A stretch of DNA of 51,554 nucleotides from Gammaproteobacteria bacterium. Its GTDB lineage: Bacteria; Pseudomonadota; Gammaproteobacteria; Enterobacterales; Neiellaceae. The first letter of the stretch is position 1, and every line of letters starts with the position of its first letter. Shown here one piece after another: positions 34,065 through 44,272 of the stretch. A program made the translations under genes and the position numbers. The notes beneath the pieces are model-generated. The model had not been told where the DNA came from and searched no databases. It worked only from the letters and a program-made list of their open reading frames with translations. Where the stretch lies: positions 1 through 51,554 of the forward strand of contig JAFOOX010000003.1 in assembly GCA_017425245.1 (NCBI GenBank), in the 5' to 3' direction.

Positions 34065-34868
34065 ATGAGCCTTGATGAACGCTGGCTACGCCGCTTTGGC
34101 GGCATTGTGCGCCTGTATGGCCAGAGCGTCGCTGAACGGTTGGCGGCCGCCCATTTTGTGGTGATTGGCCTTGGCGGTGTTGGCAGCTGGGCGGCCGAAG
34201 CCTTGGCGCGCACTGGCGTTGGCGCCATCACCCTGATCGATCCGGATGAGGTCTGCCTGTCCAACGTCAACCGCCAGCTGGTGGGGCTCAGCTCCACCGT
34301 CGGCAGTGCCAAAGCCGAGGTGCTGACGGCCCGTATTCACGACATCAACCCTGATTGCCGCGTCGATCAGCGGCTGGAGTTCCTGACCATCGACAATCTG
34401 GGCGAGCTGCTGCCGCCCTGCGACGGCATCATCGACGCCATCGATCAGGTTGGCCCCAAAACCGCCCTGCTCAACCACGCCAAACGCAACAAAATCTGCC
34501 TGATCGCCACTGGCGGTGCCGGCGGCCAGCGCGATCCGCGCCAGATCGGCTGTGCCGACCTCAGTCAGACCATCAACGATCCGCTGCTATCCAAGGTGCG
34601 CAACACCCTGCGCCGCCGCTATGGCTTCCCGCGCGATGGCAAAAAGTTCGGCATCGAAGTGGTCTACTCCACCGAACCGCTGCGCTACCCGGCCGCCGAC
34701 GGCGAAACCTGCGCCGCCAAAAGCGACGCCGAACGCAGCAGCGCCGACGCCCCGCTGCGCCTCGACTGCGCCAGCGGCTTTGGCGCGGTGACCATGGTCA
34801 CCGCCACCTTCGGCATGATGGCCGCTGCCCGGCTGGTAGAACGGTTTTTGGCACGGCCTGCCGCCTGA
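34065..34868 (+). CDS. tcdA: tRNA threonylcarbamoyladenosine dehydratase TcdA (CsdL)
   Basis: 267 residues, E1-like ThiF fold. VVIGLGGVGSWAAEAL is the ATP-binding loop; DPDEVCLSNVNRQ and DAIDQVGPKTALLNH are diagnostic. It converts t6A37 to cyclic ct6A37 on ANN-decoding tRNAs. The start ATG 34065 (MSLDERWLRRFGGI) matches family N-termini; the 35-codon upstream extension covers the deoC promoter. The C-terminus GFGAVTMVTATFGM is conserved. It is alone on the plus strand and divergent from deoC. Confidence 0.94.
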   Translation: MSLDERWLRRFGGIVRLYGQSVAERLAAAHFVVIGLGGVGSWAAEALARTGVGAITLIDPDEVCLSNVNRQLVGLSSTVGSAKAEVLTARIHDINPDCRVDQRLEFLTIDNLGELLPPCDGIIDAIDQVGPKTALLNHAKRNKICLIATGGAGGQRDPRQIGCADLSQTINDPLLSKVRNTLRRRYGFPRDGKKFGIEVVYSTEPLRYPAADGETCAAKSDAERSSADAPLRLDCASGFGAVTMVTATFGMMAAARLVERFLARPAA

Positions 34869-35087
34869 TATTTTTTGCCGCTGCTTGGCCAGAAGGCGTG
34901 AGCGATGATGAAGCGGGCAGATAGTGCGGCAATAGTGGGCTACAGGGTGTAGGCTGATGGAGTCAGCCGGTAGCAGGGAGTGGTCGCAGTCATTCACCTC
35001 GGCTCCCATGGCACCAGGGTCGCACCTTGGTGCAGTGCATCATTCAGACGCCAGCAATGGCCGGGTGGTCGCGCGTCAGGAGAGCTA

Positions 35088-35503
35088 TTGGACAAGTCCC
35101 CCACTTCGCCGGTTGATGCAACCGAGCAGTTGACCCGCGACGCCTTGCGTCAATCAGAGATCCGTTTCCGCCGCCTGTTTGAAACGGCCCAGGACGGCAT
35201 TTTGCTGATCAATGCCGACACCGCCCAGATCGAAGACGTTAACCCTTTGCTGATCAAACTGCTGGGCTACACCCATGGCGAGTTTCTGGGCAAGAAGCTG
35301 TGGCAGGTGGGCTCCTTTGCCGATGTGAACACACCGCCCCTATCGCCCCGGCTTGGGCATCGACAATGCGCTGGCCGAGATCGAACGCGGGCGCGCCACA
35401 GCCTACGACTCATTGGTTGTTGATGGCTGTGGTTGTTATGGCTGTGGTTTTTGATACCTGCTTGCGGCTGTTTTGCCTGCATGGTTACCCGCTACCGGTT
35501 TGA
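35088..35503 (+). pseudogene. Collapsed PAS / HD-GYP gene
   Basis: From TTG 35088 (AGGAGAG just upstream) the frame encodes EQLTRDALRQSEIRFRRLFE and DGILLINADTAQIEDVNPLL, an unmistakable PAS domain start. Near 35325 it abruptly passes, in another frame, to YRPGLGIDNALAEIERGRAT, the end of HD-GYP domains, with the middle (the rest of PAS and the catalytic core) deleted. The 3' end then has a microduplication around TGGCTGTGGTTGTTATGG that shifts the frame before VFDTCLRLFCLHGYPLPV. The result is a decayed c-di-GMP gene with both ends preserved, 91 bp upstream of the giant glucan synthase frame. Confidence 0.6.
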
Positions 35504-35619
35504 AACCCTGCCCCCGTTACCCAACCACTCACCACCAGATAGCACCGATTTTCCGCAAGTACCGCTGATATGGCCAGGACTGGCCTGACCATGCAATGGG
35601 CTAGCAAGGAGCAACGACC

Positions 35620-38600
35620 ATCAACGCATTCGCCTTTTTCACTCGTGGCCGGCACGGGCTGCGCCATGACCGGGACACCGAGTTGCTGCGCGCGGAGCTG
35701 TTCAGCATTGAACAGCTGAAGCGCCACGCCGCCACCCTGGCCGGGCAACATCGCATCGCCCCCTACCCGGGGCCGGACCGTTTGCTGCCGCGGCTGGCCG
35801 ACAATACGCGGGTGCTGCGGGCGGCCTACGACGTGGTCACGACGGCGGTGGGGCCGGGGCAGCGGCTGGCCCCCACCGAGGCCTGGCTGCTCGACAACTT
35901 TTATTTGATCGAGCAGCAGATCAACTTGGCCCGGCGCCACTTGCCGCGTGGCTATAGCCGCCAGTTGCCACGTCTGGCCGAAGGCCAGTCGGCCGGTTTC
36001 CCGCGCGTTTACGACCTGGCGCTGGCGCTGATCTCGCATATGGATGGCCGGGTCGACAGCGACAATGTCACCCAGTTCATTGCCGCCTACCAGAGCGTGG
36101 AACCCTTAAGGCTGGGAGAACTCTGGGCCTTTCCGATCATGCTGCAGCTGGCGCTGCTGGAAAATCTGCGCCGCGTCGCGGTGCGCATCGCCCACAGACG
36201 CGAGGAGCGCGATGTCGCCACCACCTGGGCTGACCGCATGCTGGCCGCCGCCGAAAGCGACTCACGCCAGTTGATCCAGCTGCTAGCCGAGTTCGCCCAT
36301 GCCGATGTCCCGCTGACCGCCCCCTTTGTCGAGGAGTTCTACGACCGGCTGCAGGCCCAGGGGCCAGCCATGGCCTTCGTGCAAACCTGGGTCGAACAGA
36401 CACTTATCGCACAGGGGGTAACGGCAACCACCCTGTCGGCGGCAGCAGGGCGGACGGCCGCGGCCAACCAGATCTCCATTGCCAACAGCATCGGCAGCCT
36501 GCGCTTCATCGGCGCCATGGACTGGAAACACTACGTCGAATCGCTCAGCGTGGTTGAACAGATCCTGGCCACAGACCCATCGGCCATGCATGGCCGCCAG
36601 GATTTCGCCAGCCGCGATCGCTACCGCCATGTGATCGAGGACGTGGCCCGGGGCAGCCGCTGTGGCGAATTGGCGGTGGCCCGTCAGGCTATCGAACTGG
36701 CCCGGCAGGCCGCCACGCAGCAGGGGCAAGCCGACCGCCGCGCCCACATCGGCTACTACCTGATCGATGAGGGGCGAGCACAGCTGGAGCAGGCCGTCGG
36801 TTGCTGCCCATCACGGCTCAACCGGCTGCAACGTGCCTGCCGGAAGGCGTGCCTGCCGCTCTATCTGGGTACCATACTGGCGCTGACGCTGCTGATGACG
36901 GCCGGCGTCTGTTATGGGTTTGCCGCCTTCAGCTCCGCTGACTGGCGTTTCTGGCTGGTGGCCAGCGGCGCCCTCCTCGCCGCCTCGGCGCTGGCCGTGG
37001 CGCTGGTCAATCAGGCGGTCACCTTGCTGGTGCCACCACGATCCCTGCCCCGGCTGGACTTTTCACAGGGCATTCCTGGCGCTCATCGCACCATGGTGAT
37101 CGTGCCCACCTTGCTGACCAGTCAGCAGGAGGTCGACCGTCTGCTCGAAGCCTTGGAGATCCGCTATCTCGGTAATCGCGACGCCAATCTCTACTTTGCC
37201 CTGCTGACCGATTTTGCTGATGCGGCGGCGCAGACGCTGGCCGCTGATGCCCCACTACTGGCCTACGCCCACGCCGCCGTCGAGGCCCTTAACGCCACCT
37301 ACCGCGATGATCGCCCCTGTGTTTTTTATCTGTTTCACCGGCCGCGCCAGTGGAATCCGTTCGAGCAGGTGTGGATGGGCTACGAGCGCAAGCGCGGCAA
37401 GCTGGCCCAGTTCAACGCCCGGCTGCGCGGCGAGGCGCCAACGGCCTTCTCGGCGATCGTCGGCGATCAGTCCATTCTGCCGTCGATCCAGTACGTCATC
37501 ACCCTGGATACCGATACCCAGCTGCCGCGTGATGCGGCCCGCGCCCTGATCGGCAATCTGGCGCATCCGCTCAACCGGCCACTGTACGACGCCGCCCGTG
37601 GGCGCATCGTCGCCGGTTACGCGATCCTGCAGCCGCGCGCCACCATCAGCCTGACCAGTGCTGGTCAGTCACGTTTTGCCCGGCTGTTCGCCGGTGACAC
37701 CGGGCTTGATCCCTACACCCGCGAGGTGTCGGACGTTTATCAGGATCTGTTCGGCGAAGGCTCATTCATCGGCAAGGGGATCTATGACGTCGATGCCTTT
37801 CGTCAGGCGGTCGACGGACGTTTTCCGGAAAACCTGATCCTCAGCCACGATCTGCTGGAGAGCGGCTACGCCCGTTCCGCACTGGTTACCGATATCGAAC
37901 TGATCGAAGAGCAACCGGCCAGTGTCGCCATCGACGCCAGCCGCCGCCACCGCTGGATCCGCGGCGACTGGCAGCTGGCCGGCTGGCTGCGGCGGCAGGT
38001 GCCGGGGCCAGCCAGCCCCGACGGCGGCCGGCCAACGCGCCAGCCCAATCCACTATCGGCGCTGTCGATGTGGAAGATCTTCGACAATCTGCGGCGCAGT
38101 CTGGTGGCACCAGCACTGCTGGCCCTGCTGCTGGTTGGGTGGCTGACCAGCGCAGGCCACGCCTGGCAGTGGACGTTGCTGGTGGCGACAGTGCTGGTGC
38201 TACCGCCATTGCTGGCCAGCCTGATCGCCCTGCTGCGCAAGCCGCAACAGGGCGAGTGGCTGATGCACCTGCGCCTGACCGCCGAAGCGGCTGGCCGGCC
38301 GCTGGCCCTTGCCCTGCTTAGCCTGACCATGCTGCCTTATGACAGCCGCATCAGTCTCGGGGCGATCCTGCGCTCGGCGGCGCGCATGCCATTTACCCGC
38401 CGTGGCCTGCTGCTGTGGCAACTGCCCAGCTACGCCCGCCGCAACGGCTGCCGCTCGCTGGCAGACTTTGGGCAGGAGATGTGGCTGGCGCCAGTGGTGG
38501 CCATCGGGGTGGGGCTGGCTCTGATCCCAAGCCCGGCGGCAACCTGGCTGATGGCGTCCCCGCTTCTGCTGCTGTGGCTGCTGTCACCCGGTATCAGTTG

Positions 38601-41600
38601 GTGGCTCAGTCGGCCGCTGGAGGCTCCTGCTCCGGGTTTGAGCACCGACCAGCAACGCTTTCTGCGCTGCGCGGCCCGCCGCACCTGGCGCTACTTCGCC
38701 GATTTTGTTGGCCCGCAAGACAACTGGCTGCCGCCCGATAACTTCCAGGCGTACCCGGCGCCGGCCATCGCCTCGCGCACCTCGCCCACCAACATTGGCA
38801 TGGCCCTGCTGGCCGATCTGGCTGCCGTCGATTTTGGCTATCTGACGGTTGGGGAGTGCCTGCAGCGGATCGCCAACACCCTGACCGCCATGGAACAGCT
38901 GGAACGCTACCGCGGCCACCTGTTCAACTGGTACGACACCCGCACGCTGCAACCGCTGCACCCGCGCTATGTCTCAGCGGTGGACAGCGGCAATCTGGCG
39001 GGCAGCCTGCTCACCCTGCAGGCGGGGCTGGCCGAGCTGAAGAGCCAGCCGCTGCTGACCCTCAGCGCCCTGCACGGGCTGCAGGATAGCCTGCAACTGG
39101 TGGCCGACGCCCTGCCCAGCCCGGCGCCCGCCGAGCTGGCGGAAAACATCCGCACGCTGCAGCGCACCCTGAGCGATCTCGTTGAGCGCGGCCCCGCGCC
39201 GACGCTAGCCGCCGCCGTCAGCGTGGTGGCGCAGATTCAGACCAGTGGCGCAGCGCTGCTGAGCTGGCTGCCGCCCAATCTGGCCGGCGATGGCGAACTG
39301 CACTACTGGGCACTGGCGTTCGACCAGCAGCTACGGGCGCTGGGTGATGAACTGAGATCGCTGCTGCCGCCAGCCTGGCCCGGCAGCGGGATGCCGACCC
39401 GGCTCGACCTGGCCGCTGCCAATGGCGTGCAGGCGCAGGCCCAGCTCAACCTCATCGACGCGCTGATCCAGCGCTGCCGCGCGCTGGCCGAGATGGATTT
39501 CGAGTTTCTCTACGACGCTGGCAGCAGCCTGCTGACCATTGGCTACGACGTCAGTGAGCGGCGCCGAGATCCCTCCTGCTACGACCTGCTGGCATCAGAG
39601 GCACGGCTGGCCAGTTTCCTGCTCATCGCCCGCGGCCTGGTGCCGCAGAAGCACTGGTTTGCCCTCGGCCGCCTGCTGACCAGTCAAGGCGGCGACGTCA
39701 GCCTGCTGTCGTGGAGCGGCTCGATGTTCGAATACCTGATGCCGCAGCTGATCATGCCCAGCTACCCCCACACCCTGCTGGAGCAGACCTGCAAGGCGGT
39801 GGTGTCGCGCCAGATCGAATATGGCCGCCAGCGCGCCGTGCCCTGGGGGATATCTGAATCCTGCTACAACGCCACCGACGCCCATCAGGTCTACCAGTAC
39901 CGGGCCTTTGGCGTGCCGGGCCTCGGCTTCAAGCGCGGGCTGGGGGACGATCTGGTGATCGCCCCTTACGCCAGCGCCCTGGCCCTGACCGTGATGCCAC
40001 GCCAGGCCTGCCGCAACCTGCAGGCCCTGGCCGAACTGGGGTTTCTCGCCAGCCACGGCTTCTATGAGGCGATCGATTACACCCCCGCCCGGGTACCGCG
40101 CGGCAAAGCCCACGCCATCGTTCACAACTTCATGGCCCACCATCAGGGGATGAGCCTGCTGGCCTTCGCCCATGTGCTGTTCGATCAGCCGATGCAGCGC
40201 CGCTTTATGTCAGATCCACTGGTGCGGGCCACCGAACTGCTGCTGCAGGAACGGGTGCCGAAAACGGCCAACACCCTGCACCCCCATACGGCTGAAGTCA
40301 GTGCCGCCGCCCGCCCGCCCAGCGCCGATCTGGGCGCCATCATGCGCGTGTTCACCGATCCCAACAGCCGCCTGCCGGAGGTTCACCTGCTGTCAAACGG
40401 CCGCTACCACGTCATGGCCACCCATGCAGGCGGCGGCACCAGCCGCTGGCGCGATCTGGCGGTCACCCGTTGGCGCGAAGACGCCACCTGCGATGGCTGG
40501 GGCACCTTCATCTACCTGCGCGATCGCGACAGCCGCAAATACTGGTCGGTGGCCCACCAGCCCACCCTACGCCCGGCCGACTATTACGAGGCGATTTTTG
40601 TCCAGGCGCGGGCCGAGTACCGGCGGCGCGACCACGCCATCGATGCCCATACCGAGATCTGCGTGTCGCCGGAAGATGACGTCGAGATCCGCCGGGTCAC
40701 CCTTATCAACCAGTCGTCGCGCACCCGCCATATTGAGGTGACCAGCTTCGCCGAAGTGGTGATGGCCCAGCTGAACGCCGACCTGGCCCATCGCTCGTTC
40801 AGCAACCTGTTCGTCCAGACCGAGATCCTGCCCGGCCAGCAGGCGATCCTCTGCCACCGGCGGCCGCGCACGCCGGGCGAGCAGCAGCCCTGGCTGTTTC
40901 ACCTGCTGGCTGCCCCCGGTGCGGTCACCGACCAATCATCTTGTGAAACCGACCGCGCCCGTTTTATCGGCCGCGGCCGCACGGCGGCCAATCCGCGCGT
41001 GCTGATCAGCAGCAACCGCCCGTCCCCCTTGTCGAATACCCAGGGGGCGGTGCTCGACCCCTGCGTGGCGATCCGCACCACCCTGACCCTGGCGCCCGAT
41101 GAATCGGCCAGCGTGCAGATCATCTCCGGCGTTGCCGCCAGCCGCGAGGCGGCACTGACGCTGCTGGAGAAATATGGCGACCGCCACTTCGTCGAGCGCG
41201 CCTTTGAGATGGCCTGGTTCCAAAGCCAGGAGGTGCTGCGCCACCTCAATGCCAGCGAAGCTGATGCCCAGATGTTTGGCCGGCTGGCCAACTCGGTTAT
41301 CTACGGCAATGCCCTGCGGCGGGCGGCGCCGGGCATCATCGCCCGCAACCAGCTGGGGCAATCCGGACTGTGGCGCTTCGCCATCTCCGGCGATCTGCCG
41401 ATCGTGCTGCTACTGATCGGCGACCTAAACCGCATCGATCTGGTCAAACAGGTGGTGCAGGCCCATGGCTACTGGCGCCTGAAGGGGCTGGCCGCCGATC
41501 TGGTGATCGTCAACGAGGACTTCTCGGGCTATCGGGCGGTACTGCAGGACCAGATCATGGGGCTGATCCATGCCGGGCCCGAAGCCCAGGTGATCGATAA

Positions 41601-44226
41601 ACCGGGCGGCATCTTCGTGCGCCGGGCCGAAGAGCTGAGCGAGGATGAGCGGGTACTGCTGCAGACCGTTGCCCGCATTGTCTTCAGCGACACCAGCGAG
41701 ACCCTGATCGAGCAGCGCGATCGGCGCCTGTCGTCAGACCGCGCATCAGATTTGCTGGAGCCAACCCAGCCGGCTGACGCTGACGCGGTGGCTCCGCTGC
41801 CGCCCCGCGAGTGCATCTTCAGCAATGGTCTGGGTGGCTTCACCCCCGACGGCCACGAATACATCATCAGCCTCGAACCCGGACAGACAACGCCCGCGCC
41901 CTGGGCCAACGTCATCGCCAGCCCCCATATCGGCACCGTCGTCAGCGAAAGCGGCGGCGCCTACACCTGGGTGGGCAACGCCCATGAGTTCCGCCTCACC
42001 CCCTGGCACAACGATCCGCTGGGCGACAGCAGTGGCGAAGCGCTCTATATCCGCGACGAAGAGAGCGGCGCCTTCTGGTCGCCCACGCCTCTGCCAGCGC
42101 GTGGCCGCGCCGGCTATGTCTGCCGCCACGGCTTCGGTTACAGCGTGTTTGAACACCTTGAGTCCGGCATCGCCTCGGAGCTGCTGACCTACGTCGCCAT
42201 GGATGCACCGGTCAAGTTCGTGGTGGTCAAACTGCACAACCAGTCGCGGCGGCCGCGCAGTCTGTCGCTGACCGGCTACTGGGAGCTGGTGCTCGGCGAA
42301 TGGCGCCACACCAACCTGATGCACATCGTCAGCGAAATCGATCCGCACACGGGCGCCCTGTTCGCCCGCAATGCCTATGGTCGCGAATGTGGCAAGCGGG
42401 TGGTGTTCACCCAGATCAGCGAGCGCGAGCGGTCAGTGAGCGGCAACCGCACCGAGTTCATCGGCCGCAATGGCACCCTCGCCAATCCGGCGGCGATGCG
42501 CCGTAAACGGCTGTCCGGGCGGGTTGGTGCTGGCCTCGACCCCTGCGCCGCGCTCCAGACCCGGCTCGAACTTGAGGCCGGCGAAGAGCGCGAGATCGTG
42601 TTTACCCTGGGGGCGGCCAGCAACGCCGATGAGGCCCGCTATTTCATTCAGCAGTTCGCTGGCCGGGCCGGCGCCGGGCTGGCGCTGGAGGGGGTATGGC
42701 AGTACTGGAACCGCACCCTGGGCGCGGTTAATGTCGACACCCCGAACGTGGCTCTGAACCTGATGGCCAACGGCTGGCTGATCTACCAGACCCTGTCATG
42801 CCGGCTATGGGGGCGCAGTGGCTATTACCAGTCGGGCGGCGCCTACGGCTTCCGCGACCAGCTGCAGGACACCATGGCGCTGATCCACGCCACCCCCTGG
42901 CTGGCCCGCGAGCAGCTGCTCCAGCATGCAGGTCACCAGTTCCTCAAGGGCGACGTGCAGCACTGGTGGCACCCACCCCACGGCCAGGGGGTGCGCACCC
43001 ATTTCTCTGATGATTATCTGTGGCTGCCCTACGCCACCTGCCGCTATGTGCGGGCAACCGGCGATCGCGGCGTGCTCGACGAAGCGATCCATTTCCTCGA
43101 AGGGCGTGAGCTGAATGCCGAAGAGGAGGCCTACTACGACCAGCCCCAGCGCTCATCCGAAGCCGCCAGCCTCTACCAGCACTGCGTGCGCGCCCTCAAG
43201 CATGGCCTGCGCTTCGGCCCCCATCAGTTGCCGCTGATGGGCTGTGGCGACTGGAACGATGGTATGAATCTGGTCGGCAAAGAGGGCCGTGGCGAAAGCG
43301 TGTGGCTGGCCTGGTTCCTGGTCGAGAATCTCGAGCTGTTTGCCGGCCTGGCCGACGACCACCATGATCCGGAGTTTGCCACACTGTGCCGCACCCAGGC
43401 TGCCCAGCTGCGCACCACCATCGAGGCCCAGGCTTGGGATGGCGGCTGGTACAGGCGCGCCTATTTCGATGACGGTACACCGCTGGGTTCGGCCACCAAC
43501 GACGAATGCCAGATCGATTCGATCAGCCAGAGCTGGGCGGTGATCTCAAAAGGCGGCGACCCGCAGCGCGCCCGCCAGGCGATGATGGCGGTGGATCAGC
43601 GCCTGGTGCGGCGCGACAAACAGATCATCCAGCTGCTCGACCCGCCCTTTGATAAATCAGCCCTGGAGCCGGGCTACATCAAGGGCTATATCCCCGGCGT
43701 GCGCGAAAACGGCGGCCAATACACCCACGCCGCGATCTGGACCACCATGGCCTTTGCCATGCTCGGCGACCACGAACGCGCGTGGGAGTTCTTCGCCATG
43801 CTCAATCCGGTTAACCACGGCAGCAGCGCTGAGGCGATCGAACGCTACAAGGTCGAGCCCTACGTCATGTGCGCCGACATCTATGGCGTGGCCCCCCACA
43901 CTGGCCGCGGCGGCTGGACCTGGTACACCGGCGCAGCCGGCTGGATGTACCGGCTGACGGTAGAAACCCTGCTCGGCCTGCAGCTGGAGGTCGACCACCT
44001 GCGCCTCGCCCCCTGTATCCCGGCGGATTGGGACAGCTACAAGATCCACTACCGCTACCGCGACACCCTTTACCACATCACCATCATCCGCCGTGGCGAA
44101 CCATCAACCCAGGTCTCCCGGGTGAGGGTCGACGGTAACGACTCCGCCGATACCCGCATTGCGCTGATCGACGACCGCCAGGAGCACTTTGTCGAGGTGG
44201 AACTGGGTCACGGGGTGGCTGATTGA
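35620..44226 (+). CDS. ndvB: Cyclic beta-1,2-glucan synthase (GT84/GH94), NdvB-like
   Basis: About 2850-2868 residues. The N-terminal part carries the cyclisation and chain-initiation region; membrane helices lie near residues 390-415 and 420-450, around 800-850 and 935-985. Between them is the GT84 transferase with DTDTQLPRDAARALIGN, ILSHDLLESGYARS and the RHRWIRGDWQ motif. The middle has the glycoamylase-like segment DFEFLYDAGSSLLTIGYDVS. The C-terminal 1100 residues are a GH94 phosphorylase with carbohydrate-binding repeats and the GDWNDGMN catalytic block. It makes and length-controls periplasmic cyclic glucans. The first usual start is TTG 35683, but a good RBS (AAGGAG, 35607-35612) sits before in-frame ATC 35620, so the true start is uncertain. 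Not clustered with an ndvA-type exporter. Confidence 0.9.
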   Translation: MNAFAFFTRGRHGLRHDRDTELLRAELFSIEQLKRHAATLAGQHRIAPYPGPDRLLPRLADNTRVLRAAYDVVTTAVGPGQRLAPTEAWLLDNFYLIEQQINLARRHLPRGYSRQLPRLAEGQSAGFPRVYDLALALISHMDGRVDSDNVTQFIAAYQSVEPLRLGELWAFPIMLQLALLENLRRVAVRIAHRREERDVATTWADRMLAAAESDSRQLIQLLAEFAHADVPLTAPFVEEFYDRLQAQGPAMAFVQTWVEQTLIAQGVTATTLSAAAGRTAAANQISIANSIGSLRFIGAMDWKHYVESLSVVEQILATDPSAMHGRQDFASRDRYRHVIEDVARGSRCGELAVARQAIELARQAATQQGQADRRAHIGYYLIDEGRAQLEQAVGCCPSRLNRLQRACRKACLPLYLGTILALTLLMTAGVCYGFAAFSSADWRFWLVASGALLAASALAVALVNQAVTLLVPPRSLPRLDFSQGIPGAHRTMVIVPTLLTSQQEVDRLLEALEIRYLGNRDANLYFALLTDFADAAAQTLAADAPLLAYAHAAVEALNATYRDDRPCVFYLFHRPRQWNPFEQVWMGYERKRGKLAQFNARLRGEAPTAFSAIVGDQSILPSIQYVITLDTDTQLPRDAARALIGNLAHPLNRPLYDAARGRIVAGYAILQPRATISLTSAGQSRFARLFAGDTGLDPYTREVSDVYQDLFGEGSFIGKGIYDVDAFRQAVDGRFPENLILSHDLLESGYARSALVTDIELIEEQPASVAIDASRRHRWIRGDWQLAGWLRRQVPGPASPDGGRPTRQPNPLSALSMWKIFDNLRRSLVAPALLALLLVGWLTSAGHAWQWTLLVATVLVLPPLLASLIALLRKPQQGEWLMHLRLTAEAAGRPLALALLSLTMLPYDSRISLGAILRSAARMPFTRRGLLLWQLPSYARRNGCRSLADFGQEMWLAPVVAIGVGLALIPSPAATWLMASPLLLLWLLSPGISWWLSRPLEAPAPGLSTDQQRFLRCAARRTWRYFADFVGPQDNWLPPDNFQAYPAPAIASRTSPTNIGMALLADLAAVDFGYLTVGECLQRIANTLTAMEQLERYRGHLFNWYDTRTLQPLHPRYVSAVDSGNLAGSLLTLQAGLAELKSQPLLTLSALHGLQDSLQLVADALPSPAPAELAENIRTLQRTLSDLVERGPAPTLAAAVSVVAQIQTSGAALLSWLPPNLAGDGELHYWALAFDQQLRALGDELRSLLPPAWPGSGMPTRLDLAAANGVQAQAQLNLIDALIQRCRALAEMDFEFLYDAGSSLLTIGYDVSERRRDPSCYDLLASEARLASFLLIARGLVPQKHWFALGRLLTSQGGDVSLLSWSGSMFEYLMPQLIMPSYPHTLLEQTCKAVVSRQIEYGRQRAVPWGISESCYNATDAHQVYQYRAFGVPGLGFKRGLGDDLVIAPYASALALTVMPRQACRNLQALAELGFLASHGFYEAIDYTPARVPRGKAHAIVHNFMAHHQGMSLLAFAHVLFDQPMQRRFMSDPLVRATELLLQERVPKTANTLHPHTAEVSAAARPPSADLGAIMRVFTDPNSRLPEVHLLSNGRYHVMATHAGGGTSRWRDLAVTRWREDATCDGWGTFIYLRDRDSRKYWSVAHQPTLRPADYYEAIFVQARAEYRRRDHAIDAHTEICVSPEDDVEIRRVTLINQSSRTRHIEVTSFAEVVMAQLNADLAHRSFSNLFVQTEILPGQQAILCHRRPRTPGEQQPWLFHLLAAPGAVTDQSSCETDRARFIGRGRTAANPRVLISSNRPSPLSNTQGAVLDPCVAIRTTLTLAPDESASVQIISGVAASREAALTLLEKYGDRHFVERAFEMAWFQSQEVLRHLNASEADAQMFGRLANSVIYGNALRRAAPGIIARNQLGQSGLWRFAISGDLPIVLLLIGDLNRIDLVKQVVQAHGYWRLKGLAADLVIVNEDFSGYRAVLQDQIMGLIHAGPEAQVIDKPGGIFVRRAEELSEDERVLLQTVARIVFSDTSETLIEQRDRRLSSDRASDLLEPTQPADADAVAPLPPRECIFSNGLGGFTPDGHEYIISLEPGQTTPAPWANVIASPHIGTVVSESGGAYTWVGNAHEFRLTPWHNDPLGDSSGEALYIRDEESGAFWSPTPLPARGRAGYVCRHGFGYSVFEHLESGIASELLTYVAMDAPVKFVVVKLHNQSRRPRSLSLTGYWELVLGEWRHTNLMHIVSEIDPHTGALFARNAYGRECGKRVVFTQISERERSVSGNRTEFIGRNGTLANPAAMRRKRLSGRVGAGLDPCAALQTRLELEAGEEREIVFTLGAASNADEARYFIQQFAGRAGAGLALEGVWQYWNRTLGAVNVDTPNVALNLMANGWLIYQTLSCRLWGRSGYYQSGGAYGFRDQLQDTMALIHATPWLAREQLLQHAGHQFLKGDVQHWWHPPHGQGVRTHFSDDYLWLPYATCRYVRATGDRGVLDEAIHFLEGRELNAEEEAYYDQPQRSSEAASLYQHCVRALKHGLRFGPHQLPLMGCGDWNDGMNLVGKEGRGESVWLAWFLVENLELFAGLADDHHDPEFATLCRTQAAQLRTTIEAQAWDGGWYRRAYFDDGTPLGSATNDECQIDSISQSWAVISKGGDPQRARQAMMAVDQRLVRRDKQIIQLLDPPFDKSALEPGYIKGYIPGVRENGGQYTHAAIWTTMAFAMLGDHERAWEFFAMLNPVNHGSSAEAIERYKVEPYVMCADIYGVAPHTGRGGWTWYTGAAGWMYRLTVETLLGLQLEVDHLRLAPCIPADWDSYKIHYRYRDTLYHITIIRRGEPSTQVSRVRVDGNDSADTRIALIDDRQEHFVEVELGHGVAD

Positions 44227-44272
44227 CTATGCAGGCGGCGATTGTGGCTACGCAGCAGCTAACAAACCGCCA

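Noticed and set aside
35683..44226. Several genes or a frameshift in the 8.5-kb frame
   Set aside because: The frame is continuous and its domain order (GT84, glycoamylase-like, GH94) and length are those of known single-chain cyclic glucan synthases.
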